Assembly (NCBI GenBank): GCA_948441955.1
Contig: CAOJQZ010000005.1
Coordinates: forward strand, 1-64,000
Origin: an uncultured Lachnospiraceae bacterium
GTDB taxonomy: Bacteria; Bacillota; Clostridia; Lachnospirales; Lachnospiraceae
Length of the DNA stretch: 64,000 nucleotides
Direction of reading: 5' to 3'
The position numbers and the translations under genes were made by a program. The notes below the pieces were generated by a model. The model ran no database searches. It saw nothing but the letters and a program-made list of their open reading frames with translations, and had not been told where the DNA came from. This document shows, piece by piece, positions 34,898 through 43,381 of this stretch (position 1 is its first letter; every line of letters begins with the position of its first letter).

Positions 34898-36410
34898 CTA
34901 ACAGCGCCTCCTCCTCGTTCTTCATTCTTTTCTTCTTATTTCTCTTTACGATAACGATGACCGCAATGATCACAGCTGCTGCAATGACGGCAATAACGAT
35001 GGGTATTACCGGAAGCTTACTTTCCTCCATAGGCATCTCTTCCATCATGCCCATATCCTCCTGCATCGGCTCCGTGACCTCAATCTCAAATTCTTCTTTT
35101 TTCTGGGAAACCTTTCCTGCCTCGTCCTCATAGCTTAAGATCATGGTTACCTTGGCGGGTCCTTCCGACATCTTTGTTCCTTCCAGCATGGCGTCCACAG
35201 AGGCCGACGCACCGGACTCCACATTTCCTACAAATACTTCTTCTCTTTTAATGTTTTCACCTTCAAAGGCCGCTTTTACATTATACAGCTTAATCCTTCC
35301 CAGATTATACAGGTTAAACATAATATTGGCTTCTTCCCCCACCGTAATATTGGCCGGGTTAATCTCAAACTCGCTAAGCTCAAATCTCGCATCCTGCTTT
35401 ACCGGAATAGACAGACTTGAGGAGCCTTCCACCTGGGCGCCTTCGCCGTCCTCATACTTCATGGCAAGCTCAATGCTATAAGGCTTCTGGAGAAGATCCG
35501 ACTTGGCGTTCAGATTGATGGATATATCTGCCGCCCCCTCTGCATTCATTCCTTCAAGGTAAATGGAACTGGAGCCTGACGACGGAAGGAATGCCGGCGC
35601 CATTGTCTGCTCATCGGATCCTTCTGTGGGCGCCTGCAGATCAAACAGCATATTCTGTACACGGGAGGATTTGGAGGTATTTTTCAGATGCACCGTAAGG
35701 GTAAAATCCTGTCCTGCACGAACCTCGGCGGGACTTGTGGAAAATCCTGTCACAATGACACGCGGGACAGAGGAATTTCCTGAACTCTCACCGCCTCCTC
35801 CATCGCTGTAGGACGCCTCTCCGTTGCTGAAGCCTCCGGCTTCCGGTTGATCATTCTGCGCCGGATCCTTATCTGGTTTTTTGTCTTCGTCTTTTTCAGG
35901 TTCCTTTGCCTTTGCAGTTGTATTAACATAAAGCTTCTGTGTATTCACCTTTACTCCGTCCACGAAAATGCCAAAGGAAATCGTATGTCTGGCTGTTGGA
36001 ACATCTTCACGCTGGGTAAAGGTAAAAGAAATGTCCTTGGTCTGACCAGGCGTCAATTTGGAAATAATCTGTGTATACTCCTGCTGTTCCGTTTCAAACG
36101 GCCAGTTATCCACATTATCTCCCAGATCCGGTTTTATAACAATATTTTCCACCTCCGGGGTTCCCTGCTCATTAGTATTTGTAACCTCTAGCTCCCACGA
36201 TGTTTTTTTATCGGTTGAATACCTTGGAACTGCGCCGTTCTTAGATATCAAAGTTATCTTACTTAAATCCGCATCTGCCGGATCCGCCTGTGCAGACACA
36301 TTCTCCGGAGCTTCCGCCTTAAGCGCCTCTGCCGGCGTAACTGCCGCCGCCAGCGCTGCCGCCAGCATTCCAATCATGTACTTCCGTATGTATCTCCTTC
36401 TATTGTTCAT
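34860..36410 (-). CDS. Exported, membrane-anchored protein of the ABC cluster
   Basis: The product has 516 residues. A signal peptide (about 1-32, basic start RRRYIRK then an Ala-rich core) is followed by Ig-like CARDB/NEW3-type beta domains (about 55-165 and 215-330, with a further repeat to 440), a C-terminal membrane span (about 467-490) and a short acidic cytoplasmic tail. A Gly/Ser-rich linker lies at about 185-205. It is probably the extracellular partner of the MacB-like permease, taking the role of a membrane fusion protein in this Gram-positive cell. It overlaps both neighbours. Confidence 0.72.
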   Translation of the reverse strand: MNNRRRYIRKYMIGMLAAALAAAVTPAEALKAEAPENVSAQADPADADLSKITLISKNGAVPRYSTDKKTSWELEVTNTNEQGTPEVENIVIKPDLGDNVDNWPFETEQQEYTQIISKLTPGQTKDISFTFTQREDVPTARHTISFGIFVDGVKVNTQKLYVNTTAKAKEPEKDEDKKPDKDPAQNDQPEAGGFSNGEASYSDGGGGESSGNSSVPRVIVTGFSTSPAEVRAGQDFTLTVHLKNTSKSSRVQNMLFDLQAPTEGSDEQTMAPAFLPSSGSSSIYLEGMNAEGAADISINLNAKSDLLQKPYSIELAMKYEDGEGAQVEGSSSLSIPVKQDARFELSEFEINPANITVGEEANIMFNLYNLGRIKLYNVKAAFEGENIKREEVFVGNVESGASASVDAMLEGTKMSEGPAKVTMILSYEDEAGKVSQKKEEFEIEVTEPMQEDMGMMEEMPMEESKLPVIPIVIAVIAAAVIIAVIVIVKRNKKKRMKNEEEALLDELDGPSEDEWK

Positions 36411-37125
36411 GCTCTTTATCCTCCCTCGTCTTTATATTTCTGTTATCTTCTATCTTCAATATCTTGCCGTCACTTATATGGAATACCCTGTCGGCGTAGG
36501 TGGCAAGATGTGCGTCATGAGTTACCATGACCAGCGTCTTATTCTGTTCCCTTACCACCCGCTGCATCAGCTCCATAACCTCTTCTGAGGTGTGTGAGTC
36601 AAGATTTCCTGTGGGCTCGTCTGCAAATATAATCTTCGGATCCACTACAAGGGCCCTCGCTACTCCAACTCTCTGCTGCTGCCCTCCTGACATCTGATTA
36701 GGAAAATGCTTCTTATGCTTCTTAAGATTCACAAGCTCCAGCATCCTCTCTGCCTTCTTTATGCGTATATTCCTGGGTACTCTTCGAAAGCTCAGCGGCA
36801 GCGCTACATTCTCTACCGCATTCATAGTCCCCAGAAGATGAAAGGACTGGAAGATGAATCCCACGTTCCTCCTGCGGAAGCTTACAAGCTGTTCTTCATT
36901 CAAATTCTCTATATGCTCTCCTCCGATCACGACCTGACCTTTCGTAGGCTTTTCCAGACCGGCAAGCATATTAAGAAGCGTAGACTTGCCGGAACCGGAT
37001 GTTCCTACTATTGCACAAAACTCCCCGCGGAAAATATCAAAATCCACGCCGTTAAGAGCTCTGACAACCTCGTCCCCGACCCGGTAAAGCTTATATAGAT
37101 TTCTTACCTCAATTACTTTCTCCAT
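36400..37125 (-). CDS. MacB/LolD-type ABC transporter ATP-binding protein
   Basis: The product has 241 residues. Walker A is GTSGSGKSTLL near residue 40, the signature MSGGQQQRVGVARAL lies near 145 and Walker B IIFADEPTG near 165. The sequence RRRNVGFIFQSFHLLGTMNAVENV is characteristic of the LolD/MacB/FtsE branch. It powers the permease at 33488-34897. It is the first gene of a three-gene operon. Confidence 0.92.
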   Translation of the reverse strand: MEKVIEVRNLYKLYRVGDEVVRALNGVDFDIFRGEFCAIVGTSGSGKSTLLNMLAGLEKPTKGQVVIGGEHIENLNEEQLVSFRRRNVGFIFQSFHLLGTMNAVENVALPLSFRRVPRNIRIKKAERMLELVNLKKHKKHFPNQMSGGQQQRVGVARALVVDPKIIFADEPTGNLDSHTSEEVMELMQRVVREQNKTLVMVTHDAHLATYADRVFHISDGKILKIEDNRNIKTREDKEHEQ

Positions 37126-37165
37126 AGGCCCCTCCTCACTCGTCTTGTTTATTATACAACAAAAA

Positions 37166-37202
37166 AAGAAATACTTCCGATAAAAAGTATGAAGTATTTC
37201 TT
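37166..37202 (-). terminator. Terminator of the Na/phosphate symporter gene
   Basis: AAGAAATACTTC and GAAGTATTTCTT form a perfect 12-bp stem with a 13-base loop, followed by a T-run on the minus strand. Confidence 0.87.
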
Positions 37203-37253
37203 AAGATTTGGTAATATTCCTGTCAATATGCAGCATAAACGGCTGATTCTATT

Positions 37254-38885
37254 CTATGTCAAAACCTCTTCTGCTATATTACGGGCATGGTCTGAAATAC
37301 GTTCCAGACAAACAAGGGTGTCTAAAAATACAATTCCTGCCTCTGTATTACACTCATTTTTCGCCAGCCGCCGAATGTGCTTACTTCGAAGCTCAATTTC
37401 CAGAGAATCTATTTTCGTCTCCTTCTCTATAACTGTCAAGGCCTTTTCTGTACTCTGTTCTTCAAATGCTTCTAACGCATAAATATAGCTGTCAACAGAG
37501 TCCTTCAGCATCTCGTCCAGCTGTATCTTCGCCACATCGGAAAATCCTGTCTTTTTCTCAAGCAGCGTCTCCGCAAATTCAGAAATATTTTCACAGTAAT
37601 CGCTGATACGCTCTATATCAGACAGTACTTGAAGCAGACGGGCCACTGTCTGATGCTCTCTCTCGCTAATCTGAAGAGCGCCCAGCTTAATTGTGTAATC
37701 GGTTATGCCGGCACACAGCTTATCAACTGTATCCTCATCTTCCTTTAACAGTGCAATGTCTTCCTCATTTTTTGTATACAATACTCTTTTTACTATTTCC
37801 AGCGATTTTTTTACTATTTCGCCCATTCGGATTGTTTCCCTGATTGTTGACTGCAGAGCTATGCCCGGCGTCTCAAGCATACGTTCGTCGAGAAGTACTT
37901 TTGCCGGATCCTGTTCCTTTTCCTTCACATGACCAATTTTCTTCGCAAGTCTGATAATAAAACCGGAAACCGGGAAAAGGAGAATTGTTGTGCCAACATT
38001 AAATACCGTGTGTACCATACTGATCTCTGTCTGTGTAATAGCGCCTGCTCCTGCCTGGGGCCGAAGCATCTCAAAGAACAGGATTGCCGCCACGCTGAAT
38101 ATAACCGTACCAATAATATTAAACAATAAATGCATCAGCGCCGCCGTCTTTGCATTCTTTTTGGCTCCAAGGCTGGAAAGGATCGCCGTAACACACGTAC
38201 CTATATTCTGTCCCATAATAATATATATGGCCGCGCTAAAGGGCACAAGACCGGCAGCTGCAAGACTCTGCAGAATACCGACAGATGCCGAAGAGCTCTG
38301 GATGATCGCCGTAACAACCGCTCCTGCCAGAATGCCAAGTATCGGGCTCTGTCCCAATGTAACAAATATGCTCCGAAAGCCTTCGGAAGCCTTCAAAGGC
38401 TCCACCGCAGAGGACATCGTAGTAATTCCTATAAATAACAGTCCAAAACCAATTACTATATTGGCAATCTCCTTTGATGACCGCCGTTTTCCTGTCAGCA
38501 TTACTACTACGCCTGCAATAACTGCAACCGGCGCAAGCTTTGCGGGGCTTAAAAATTCCGCCCACTCTACCGCTGATACAAGCCATCCGGTTACTGTCGT
38601 GCCCACATTGGCTCCCATAATCACTCCCATCGCCTGGGTCAGATTCATAATCCCTGCATTTACGAAACCTACAACCATAACTGTAGTGGCGGAGGAACTC
38701 TGAATCACAGCCGTAATCGCAGCGCCAAGCAGAACGCCCATCAGCTTATTCTTCGTCAGTACCTCCAATAGCGATTTCATCCTCTTGCCTGCTGCATTCT
38801 CAAGGCCCTGAGCCATAATCTGCATGCCGTAGATGAACATGCCAAGTCCTCCCGCAAAAGGAATTATAATAGCCAGATAGTTCAT
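37254..38885 (-). CDS. Na+/phosphate symporter-like protein with PhoU domain
   Basis: The product has 543 residues. The N-terminal transporter half has two inverted repeats, each with the QSSSA motif (AVIQSSSATTVMVVGFVNAG near 70 and AIIQSSSASVGILQSLAAAG near 205), diagnostic of the Na/Pi cotransporter family. The C-terminal part (about 350-543) is helical and PhoU-like. It imports or exports phosphate with sodium. ATG 38885 follows CAGGAGGAAGG; an upstream start has no site. It is a single gene with a terminator. Confidence 0.87.
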   Translation of the reverse strand: MNYLAIIIPFAGGLGMFIYGMQIMAQGLENAAGKRMKSLLEVLTKNKLMGVLLGAAITAVIQSSSATTVMVVGFVNAGIMNLTQAMGVIMGANVGTTVTGWLVSAVEWAEFLSPAKLAPVAVIAGVVVMLTGKRRSSKEIANIVIGFGLLFIGITTMSSAVEPLKASEGFRSIFVTLGQSPILGILAGAVVTAIIQSSSASVGILQSLAAAGLVPFSAAIYIIMGQNIGTCVTAILSSLGAKKNAKTAALMHLLFNIIGTVIFSVAAILFFEMLRPQAGAGAITQTEISMVHTVFNVGTTILLFPVSGFIIRLAKKIGHVKEKEQDPAKVLLDERMLETPGIALQSTIRETIRMGEIVKKSLEIVKRVLYTKNEEDIALLKEDEDTVDKLCAGITDYTIKLGALQISEREHQTVARLLQVLSDIERISDYCENISEFAETLLEKKTGFSDVAKIQLDEMLKDSVDSYIYALEAFEEQSTEKALTVIEKETKIDSLEIELRSKHIRRLAKNECNTEAGIVFLDTLVCLERISDHARNIAEEVLT

Positions 38886-38991
38886 TGCCTTCCTCCTGTG
38901 TAATATTCTCATCTATTATATTAGCAACAATTAAACAATAACATCTAATGGAGGGAAACTCAATAACTTCTTCGTCGGAAAACTACTGCCA

Positions 38992-39348
38992 TTACTTTTT
39001 CATTTTGGGACTGAACACAAGGGAAGCCAGATAACCGAATATTAATGCCGCTGATATTCCTGCGGCGCTTGCCTTGAAACCTCCCAGAAAAATTCCGATG
39101 AAGCCTTCTTTATCTACTGCCTCCTTAACACCTTTCCAGAGAAGATTTCCAAACCCTGCAAGAGGCACGCTTGCACCTGCGCCTGCAAAATCCTGAAAAG
39201 GCTGATAAATCTGCAGCGCTCCGAGTACCGCGCCTGTACAGACCAGCAGCACCATAATGCGTCCCGGCATTAATTTTGTTCTGTCTAACAGAATCTGTGC
39301 CAGTGCACAGATCAATCCTCCTACCCAGAATGCATTTATATAATCCAT
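38992..39348 (-). CDS. spoVAE: Stage V sporulation protein AE
   Basis: The product has 118 residues and about four hydrophobic segments, matching SpoVAE (SpoVAEb): MDYINAFWVGGLICALAQILLD and a GAGASVPLAGFGNLLWKG loop. SpoVA proteins form the inner-membrane channel that takes dipicolinic acid into the forespore and releases it on germination. ATG 39348 is preferred, with AAAGGAG upstream. It is the last gene of the spoVA operon, 23 bases after spoVAD. Confidence 0.92.
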   Translation of the reverse strand: MDYINAFWVGGLICALAQILLDRTKLMPGRIMVLLVCTGAVLGALQIYQPFQDFAGAGASVPLAGFGNLLWKGVKEAVDKEGFIGIFLGGFKASAAGISAALIFGYLASLVFSPKMKK

Positions 39349-39371
39349 ATTTTTCTCCTTTCCGTTGTCCT

Positions 39372-40391
39372 CTAACAATGCTCCAGGACAATTGCATGAG
39401 CAATTCCCGGCACGCTTGCTCCTTCATTAAAACTGACTGTTGACATAAGGGCTCCTGTAGGCACAAACAGCACTCTCTTCCATTCACCCCGCACAAGCTT
39501 CGGAAGAATATAGGAGGACAATGTTGTCGCCGCACATCCGCAGCCGCTCCCTCCCGCATGGGTATCCTGCTTGTCCTGATCAAAAATTGTCATTCCGCAA
39601 TCCATATGATTTTTCTTAATGTCATATCCCTTGCCTGTTAAAAGGTCAAATAAAATGCTCTGTCCTACATATCCCAGATCTCCCGTTATGATCCGGTTAT
39701 AATCTTCAGGATCCCGTCCAAAGTCTTTCAGGTTACGCAAGATCGTATCGCACGCTGCCGGCGCCATACACGCACCCATATTCTGAGAATCCTTCAAACC
39801 ATAATCTACAATTTTCCCTACGGTCACTCCAGTAATCCGCACATGGCTCCGCTTCGTTCCTACCAGAAACGCACCGCTCCCGGTTACCGTCCACTGGGCC
39901 GACAGGGGTCTCTGGTTTGCATAGCTCAGAGGGAAACGAAATTCCTTTTCCGCACTTCCAAAATGACTGGAGGTAACTGCAAGCATATATTCACCATAGC
40001 CTGCCGCGACACTCATAGATGCAAGGGCAAGGGCCTCTCCTGAAGTAGAACAGGCGCCGAATAATCCGAACATAGGAATGTTCAGCTCTTCTACTCCTAT
40101 GGAGGTAGCGATTCCCTGACGCAGCAAATCTCCTCCATATAAAAAACGTACCTGTTCCTGGCTGATATGTGCCTTTCCCATTGCAAGAAGGCAGGCTTCT
40201 TTCTGCATGGTACTTTCAGCTTCCTCCCAAGTGTCTGCGCCAAACAGATTGTCTTCTCCTACCAGATCAAACATTTTTCCCAGCGGTCCTTCCCCCTCCT
40301 TTTTTCCGACAACAGACGCACTGCTGATAAGATATGGCGATTCTTCAAATTCAATACTCTGGGTTCCCTTTGTATAGTTTTTCTGACTCAT
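39372..40391 (-). CDS. spoVAD: Stage V sporulation protein AD
   Basis: The product has 339 residues with a thiolase-like fold; in Bacillus SpoVAD binds dipicolinic acid directly. Family stretches include GKMFDLVGEDNLFGADTWEEAES, FGACSTSGEALALASM and DQDKQDTHAGGSGCGC. Length and sequence fit well. The ATG at 40391 has a GGAGAG site. It would normally follow spoVAC directly, but here a tocopherol-cyclase-like gene stands between. Confidence 0.95.
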   Translation of the reverse strand: MSQKNYTKGTQSIEFEESPYLISSASVVGKKEGEGPLGKMFDLVGEDNLFGADTWEEAESTMQKEACLLAMGKAHISQEQVRFLYGGDLLRQGIATSIGVEELNIPMFGLFGACSTSGEALALASMSVAAGYGEYMLAVTSSHFGSAEKEFRFPLSYANQRPLSAQWTVTGSGAFLVGTKRSHVRITGVTVGKIVDYGLKDSQNMGACMAPAACDTILRNLKDFGRDPEDYNRIITGDLGYVGQSILFDLLTGKGYDIKKNHMDCGMTIFDQDKQDTHAGGSGCGCAATTLSSYILPKLVRGEWKRVLFVPTGALMSTVSFNEGASVPGIAHAIVLEHC

Positions 40392-40528
40392 AAAAGCTCT
40401 CCATTTTCTACATTTATTTACAGGATTATTATGTGTATGCAGAAAAAAAATATACAAAAATCTCCGGTTAAAAACAAAACTTCACCACCAATTTTGCCGC
40501 AGGGAGGAATACACATAATATCTTAATG

Positions 40529-41373
40529 TCAGGAAGAATATTCAAATTCAAAGGAAGCCCTGTCCGTTTCAAAGGCAAACAGGGTGCAGCCCCCTTTACA
40601 AAACCGGTAGAAAGCCCGACAGGACGCACTTTCATAAATCGTCCTTACCATGTCTCCCTTGGTTGGAGCCTTAAGGGGTTGTCCTGACGGTCCCAGCAAG
40701 CGGACATCCAATTCCAGACTGCCCTGTTTCACCCGAACCATTTTATTTTGAATTTTCACAACTCGTGCTCCCAGATAAGTAGCTATCCTATACTCCTTTC
40801 CCCGCCATAATACAACACCTATAATACCGGTAAAATGAATTCCTGCCATGGGAATATCTGCCGCAGACAGTATCAAAGACCCTCCAGGAAAGAAACACTG
40901 GGTCCACATATACTCTTTAGGAAATGACCGGCCGCAGTCTCCTTCCCAATATCCCCGTGCATTCTGGAAAGAATATTCCCGCCCATTGATACACACATTT
41001 CCCCTGACCGGATGGCGCATACTCCAAACGCTGTGGCGGCATTCCATAAACGGCACCAGTGCAAAAGGTCCCATAATATCATATTTTAATGGGAAAAGAG
41101 GTCCAAAATCCAATACCCCCCTTACAATTACCTGCGGCGTGTGTATTGCCAGATGTATGCCTTTTTCACCGAATCGATTTTTTCCGATAAAAATATTTTG
41201 TTTTGTCCGTCTAAAAACATCCGCCGGAAACATAACTGTCCAGGCATCATGGTTCGTGATAATCTGAACAGAGCAGGTGCGTTTATCTCCTGTATTGTGA
41301 ATGGCAGGTATTACTGCCAAAGTCTGTGTATCGGACTGGCATTTCAAATACCAGCCATAAAAAAATTATACAT
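40529..41373 (-). pseudogene. Tocopherol-cyclase-like protein, out of frame at a run of seven T
   Basis: The main frame (41347 leftward, 272 codons) resembles tocopherol cyclase-family proteins: it has GYWEGDCGRSFPKEYMWTQCFF near the middle and a family-like ALVPFMECRHSVWSMRHPVRG. It lacks a credible start: the only candidate is a TTG without a binding site. Just upstream, GGAG (41382-41385) sits eight bases before ATG 41373, which reads MYNFF and then loses the frame at T7 (41359-41365); re-reading one T gives YGWYLKCQ, the expected N-terminus, for 281 residues. This is a sequencing error, a decayed gene, a phase-variable tract or a -1 frameshift on U UUU UUU. The function in spore formers is unknown. 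It lies inside the spoVA operon. Confidence 0.7.
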
Positions 41374-41583
41374 ATGCTTATCTCCATGAAAAAATAATGT
41401 TATTATTCCTTAATAACTTACCAATAAATAGCAGAGGCATATTAAAAAAGCAGGCCAACAAACGCTCAAGTCCGTTACCCTGCCAAGACTGCTGCTATAT
41501 CTTCTTTCCAGTCTGCTCCAGCCCTTCTACAATCCTATGCAATAACTGTTACTTGCTTTTCCATCCATACACAATCCCTCTTT
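41374..41583 (-). other. Spacer after spoVAC with a broken small reading frame
   Basis: A GAGGG site and ATG (about 41566) open a frame reading MDGKASNSYCIGL that soon hits TAG. Two other short open stretches, one ending with a hydrophobic CFFNMPLLFIGKLL segment that stops just before the next gene's binding site, suggest a small tail-anchored protein gene damaged by a frameshift and a stop. No intact gene is present. Confidence 0.35.
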
Positions 41584-42042
41584 CTAACATATTCCCGTCA
41601 TTTTCAATATCCAGTAGCCCAATCCCAGAACCCAGCTCGAAAAGATTCCATACAGTATCACCGGTCCGGCAATGGTAAATATCTTGCACCCGATTCCCAT
41701 AACCTGGCCTTCCTTCTGATACTCAATTGCAGGAGACGCCACGGAATTGGCAAATCCTGTGATCGGCACCAAAGCGCCGGCGCCTCCCCACTTTGCAATA
41801 CTCGGATAGATATTAAATCCGGTAAGCAGCACACTTAGCAAAATCAAAAGCATGGATGTCCATCCGCCGCTGATATCCTTATCAAGGCCTTGTGATTTGC
41901 AGAAGTTGAGTATACACTGCCCGAGCACACAGATAATTCCTCCGGTTACGAACGCTTTTGCCATATTTGCCGGAAGGTTGTGAACCGGAGTTTTTTGTTT
42001 TACATAATTTTCATAGGCCTGCTGTTGTTTTTGTTTATCCAT
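41584..42042 (-). CDS. spoVAC: Stage V sporulation protein AC
   Basis: The product has 152 residues, with a charged N-terminus (MDKQKQQQAYENYVKQKTP) and about four membrane spans; the sequence GWTSMLLILLSVLLTGFNIYPSIAKWGGAGALVPITGFANS is typical. SpoVAC is the mechanosensitive-channel-like part of the dipicolinic acid channel. The ATG at 42042 follows CAAGGAG. The open frame upstream of it covers the end of spoVAB and is not coding here. Confidence 0.95.
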   Translation of the reverse strand: MDKQKQQQAYENYVKQKTPVHNLPANMAKAFVTGGIICVLGQCILNFCKSQGLDKDISGGWTSMLLILLSVLLTGFNIYPSIAKWGGAGALVPITGFANSVASPAIEYQKEGQVMGIGCKIFTIAGPVILYGIFSSWVLGLGYWILKMTGIC

Positions 42043-42092
42043 CGTTTTTCTCCTTGATATATAAATTCTTGATAATATATAGCCATCTTCCC

Positions 42093-42509
42093 CTACCACC
42101 GCTGCGCAAAGAAGAGCAGGGCGCCTAAGCCTTTTCCAAGGGCAACGCCAAGTATCAGGTACGGAATGAATCTTATAAGCTTTACCCTTCTTATGAATAT
42201 GGGGAACACGTTTAATATCTCGGCCAGAGCCATTGACCAGCATCCTACGAAGATGCCGGACAAAATGCCGAAGACCGGCACAATCCATTCTCCAAAAGGG
42301 ATACTGATATGATAAACCCAGAAGATATTTCCGAGCATACCGCCCAGCGCCACGCTGTCCTCATATAAAAGAATATGCTCTCCGGTGTGGGTACGGTCCG
42401 CAAAGTCTGAAACAACTCCCAGGCCGATAATAAAGGAAAACAGCCCTCCTGCCACTACCATTCCCGCACTAAGTCCGATAACTGCCAGAAGTATTTCTTT
42501 TATCCACAT
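42093..42509 (-). CDS. spoVAB: Stage V sporulation protein AB
   Basis: The product has 138 residues with four hydrophobic segments, starting MWIKEILLAVIGLSAG and containing FADRTHTGEHILLYEDSVALG, as in SpoVAB. It is a forespore membrane protein of the spoVA operon with no assigned biochemical role. The start at 42509 follows AAGGAG and overlaps the end of spoVAA by 41 bases. Confidence 0.9.
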   Translation of the reverse strand: MWIKEILLAVIGLSAGMVVAGGLFSFIIGLGVVSDFADRTHTGEHILLYEDSVALGGMLGNIFWVYHISIPFGEWIVPVFGILSGIFVGCWSMALAEILNVFPIFIRRVKLIRFIPYLILGVALGKGLGALLFFAQRW

Positions 42510-43143
42510 CCAGCTCCTTCCCCTTTCTGGAAATATTTTCAATCAATGTCGTCTGAAGATCATTCTCATATAGACGCATCTCCACTTCCATCGGAGTGGG
42601 ATCCACGGAAAAGCGTTTTTTGCCAAAGTGATTGAAGAATGTAAGAATCCCTATTATAAGACCAATACTGTAGGTAAGCTCCAGAATGGTAAACCCATTG
42701 CTTTCCGTACCGGTTACAAGCTGGTAGATTTGGCCGAACATCTTTGTTACATCTACGTCATTATTAAACGCCATGATGGAGAATGCTGCTCCGATAAAGC
42801 TGATAAGAACCACAATCGCCGCCTTTAACCAATGTATAAAGCCTCCTGCCGTCTGCTGCTCCTCATAGGTGACGATAAAATCCTGCTCTCCCAGATTTTG
42901 TACGTCTATATTCGGATATTTCTCGTGAATCAGCTGAATCACTCTCAAAACCGACACGGCAGTACGGTTCTGATTCTTTTTGTCTGTATGATGAAATGTT
43001 AGTAATTTTATCGCCTTAAGCTTTGGCACAACTGCCGGATTGGAACATTCCAGATTCAGCACGTCTCCCAATGTAACCTGAGGATTTGTAACCTCTATAT
43101 TTCTTTCCGCCTTTATATATATAGTTTCACTGTTTGACGCCAT
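42469..43143 (-). CDS. spoVAA: Stage V sporulation protein AA
   Basis: The product has 224 residues. The soluble N-terminal part, YIKAERNIEVTNPQVTLGDVLNLECSNP, and two C-terminal membrane spans (about 107-130 and 158-178) match SpoVAA. ATG 43143 is used, with GGGGTG about seven bases upstream. It overlaps a short upstream frame and spoVAB, and is expressed from the sigma-G promoter at 43339-43368. Confidence 0.9.
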   Translation of the reverse strand: MASNSETIYIKAERNIEVTNPQVTLGDVLNLECSNPAVVPKLKAIKLLTFHHTDKKNQNRTAVSVLRVIQLIHEKYPNIDVQNLGEQDFIVTYEEQQTAGGFIHWLKAAIVVLISFIGAAFSIMAFNNDVDVTKMFGQIYQLVTGTESNGFTILELTYSIGLIIGILTFFNHFGKKRFSVDPTPMEVEMRLYENDLQTTLIENISRKGKELDVDKRNTSGSYRT

Positions 43144-43303
43144 ATTCTTCACCCCGCTTTTGTATCTCCGACATTACGAGTGTTCCCTCACTGATACTCT
43201 CATTATTTTTTCCGCTGCCGAAATAATATACACACCCGACTAGAATTGCCAATGCCACGACAAAAATCAGGCATATCCTTAGCTTTCTTCTGGCCTCCTC
43301 CAT
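43127..43303 (-). CDS. Small single-span membrane protein ahead of spoVAA
   Basis: The 58-residue frame starts MEEARRKLRICLIFVVALA. One membrane span (about 9-27) is followed by a polar tail. Its 3' end overlaps spoVAA by 17 bases in another frame, which suggests translational coupling. It lies immediately downstream of a perfect sigma-G promoter, so it would be a forespore-specific small protein. I do not recognise the family. The AAGGCGGTG site is acceptable. Confidence 0.6.
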   Translation of the reverse strand: MEEARRKLRICLIFVVALAILVGCVYYFGSGKNNESISEGTLVMSEIQKRGEEYGVKQ

Positions 43304-43338
43304 ACTGACACCGCCTTTCTTTCGCTTTTTTACACTGG

Positions 43339-43368
43339 TAGTATGGAATATTCCTTTGGAAAATATGC
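43339..43368 (-). promoter_or_regulatory. Sigma-G/sigma-F promoter of the spoVA operon
   Basis: On the minus strand GCATA (43364-43368) and CATACTA (43339-43345) are 18 bases apart, exactly the forespore sigma-G consensus. It lies between sigF and the small upstream gene. Confidence 0.85.
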
Positions 43369-43381
43369 ATGGATATGCCTT

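Noticed and set aside
41374..41583. Amber (TAG) read-through as pyrrolysine in the broken small frame
   Set aside because: No pyl genes are visible and the region is also disrupted by a frameshift; decay is simpler.
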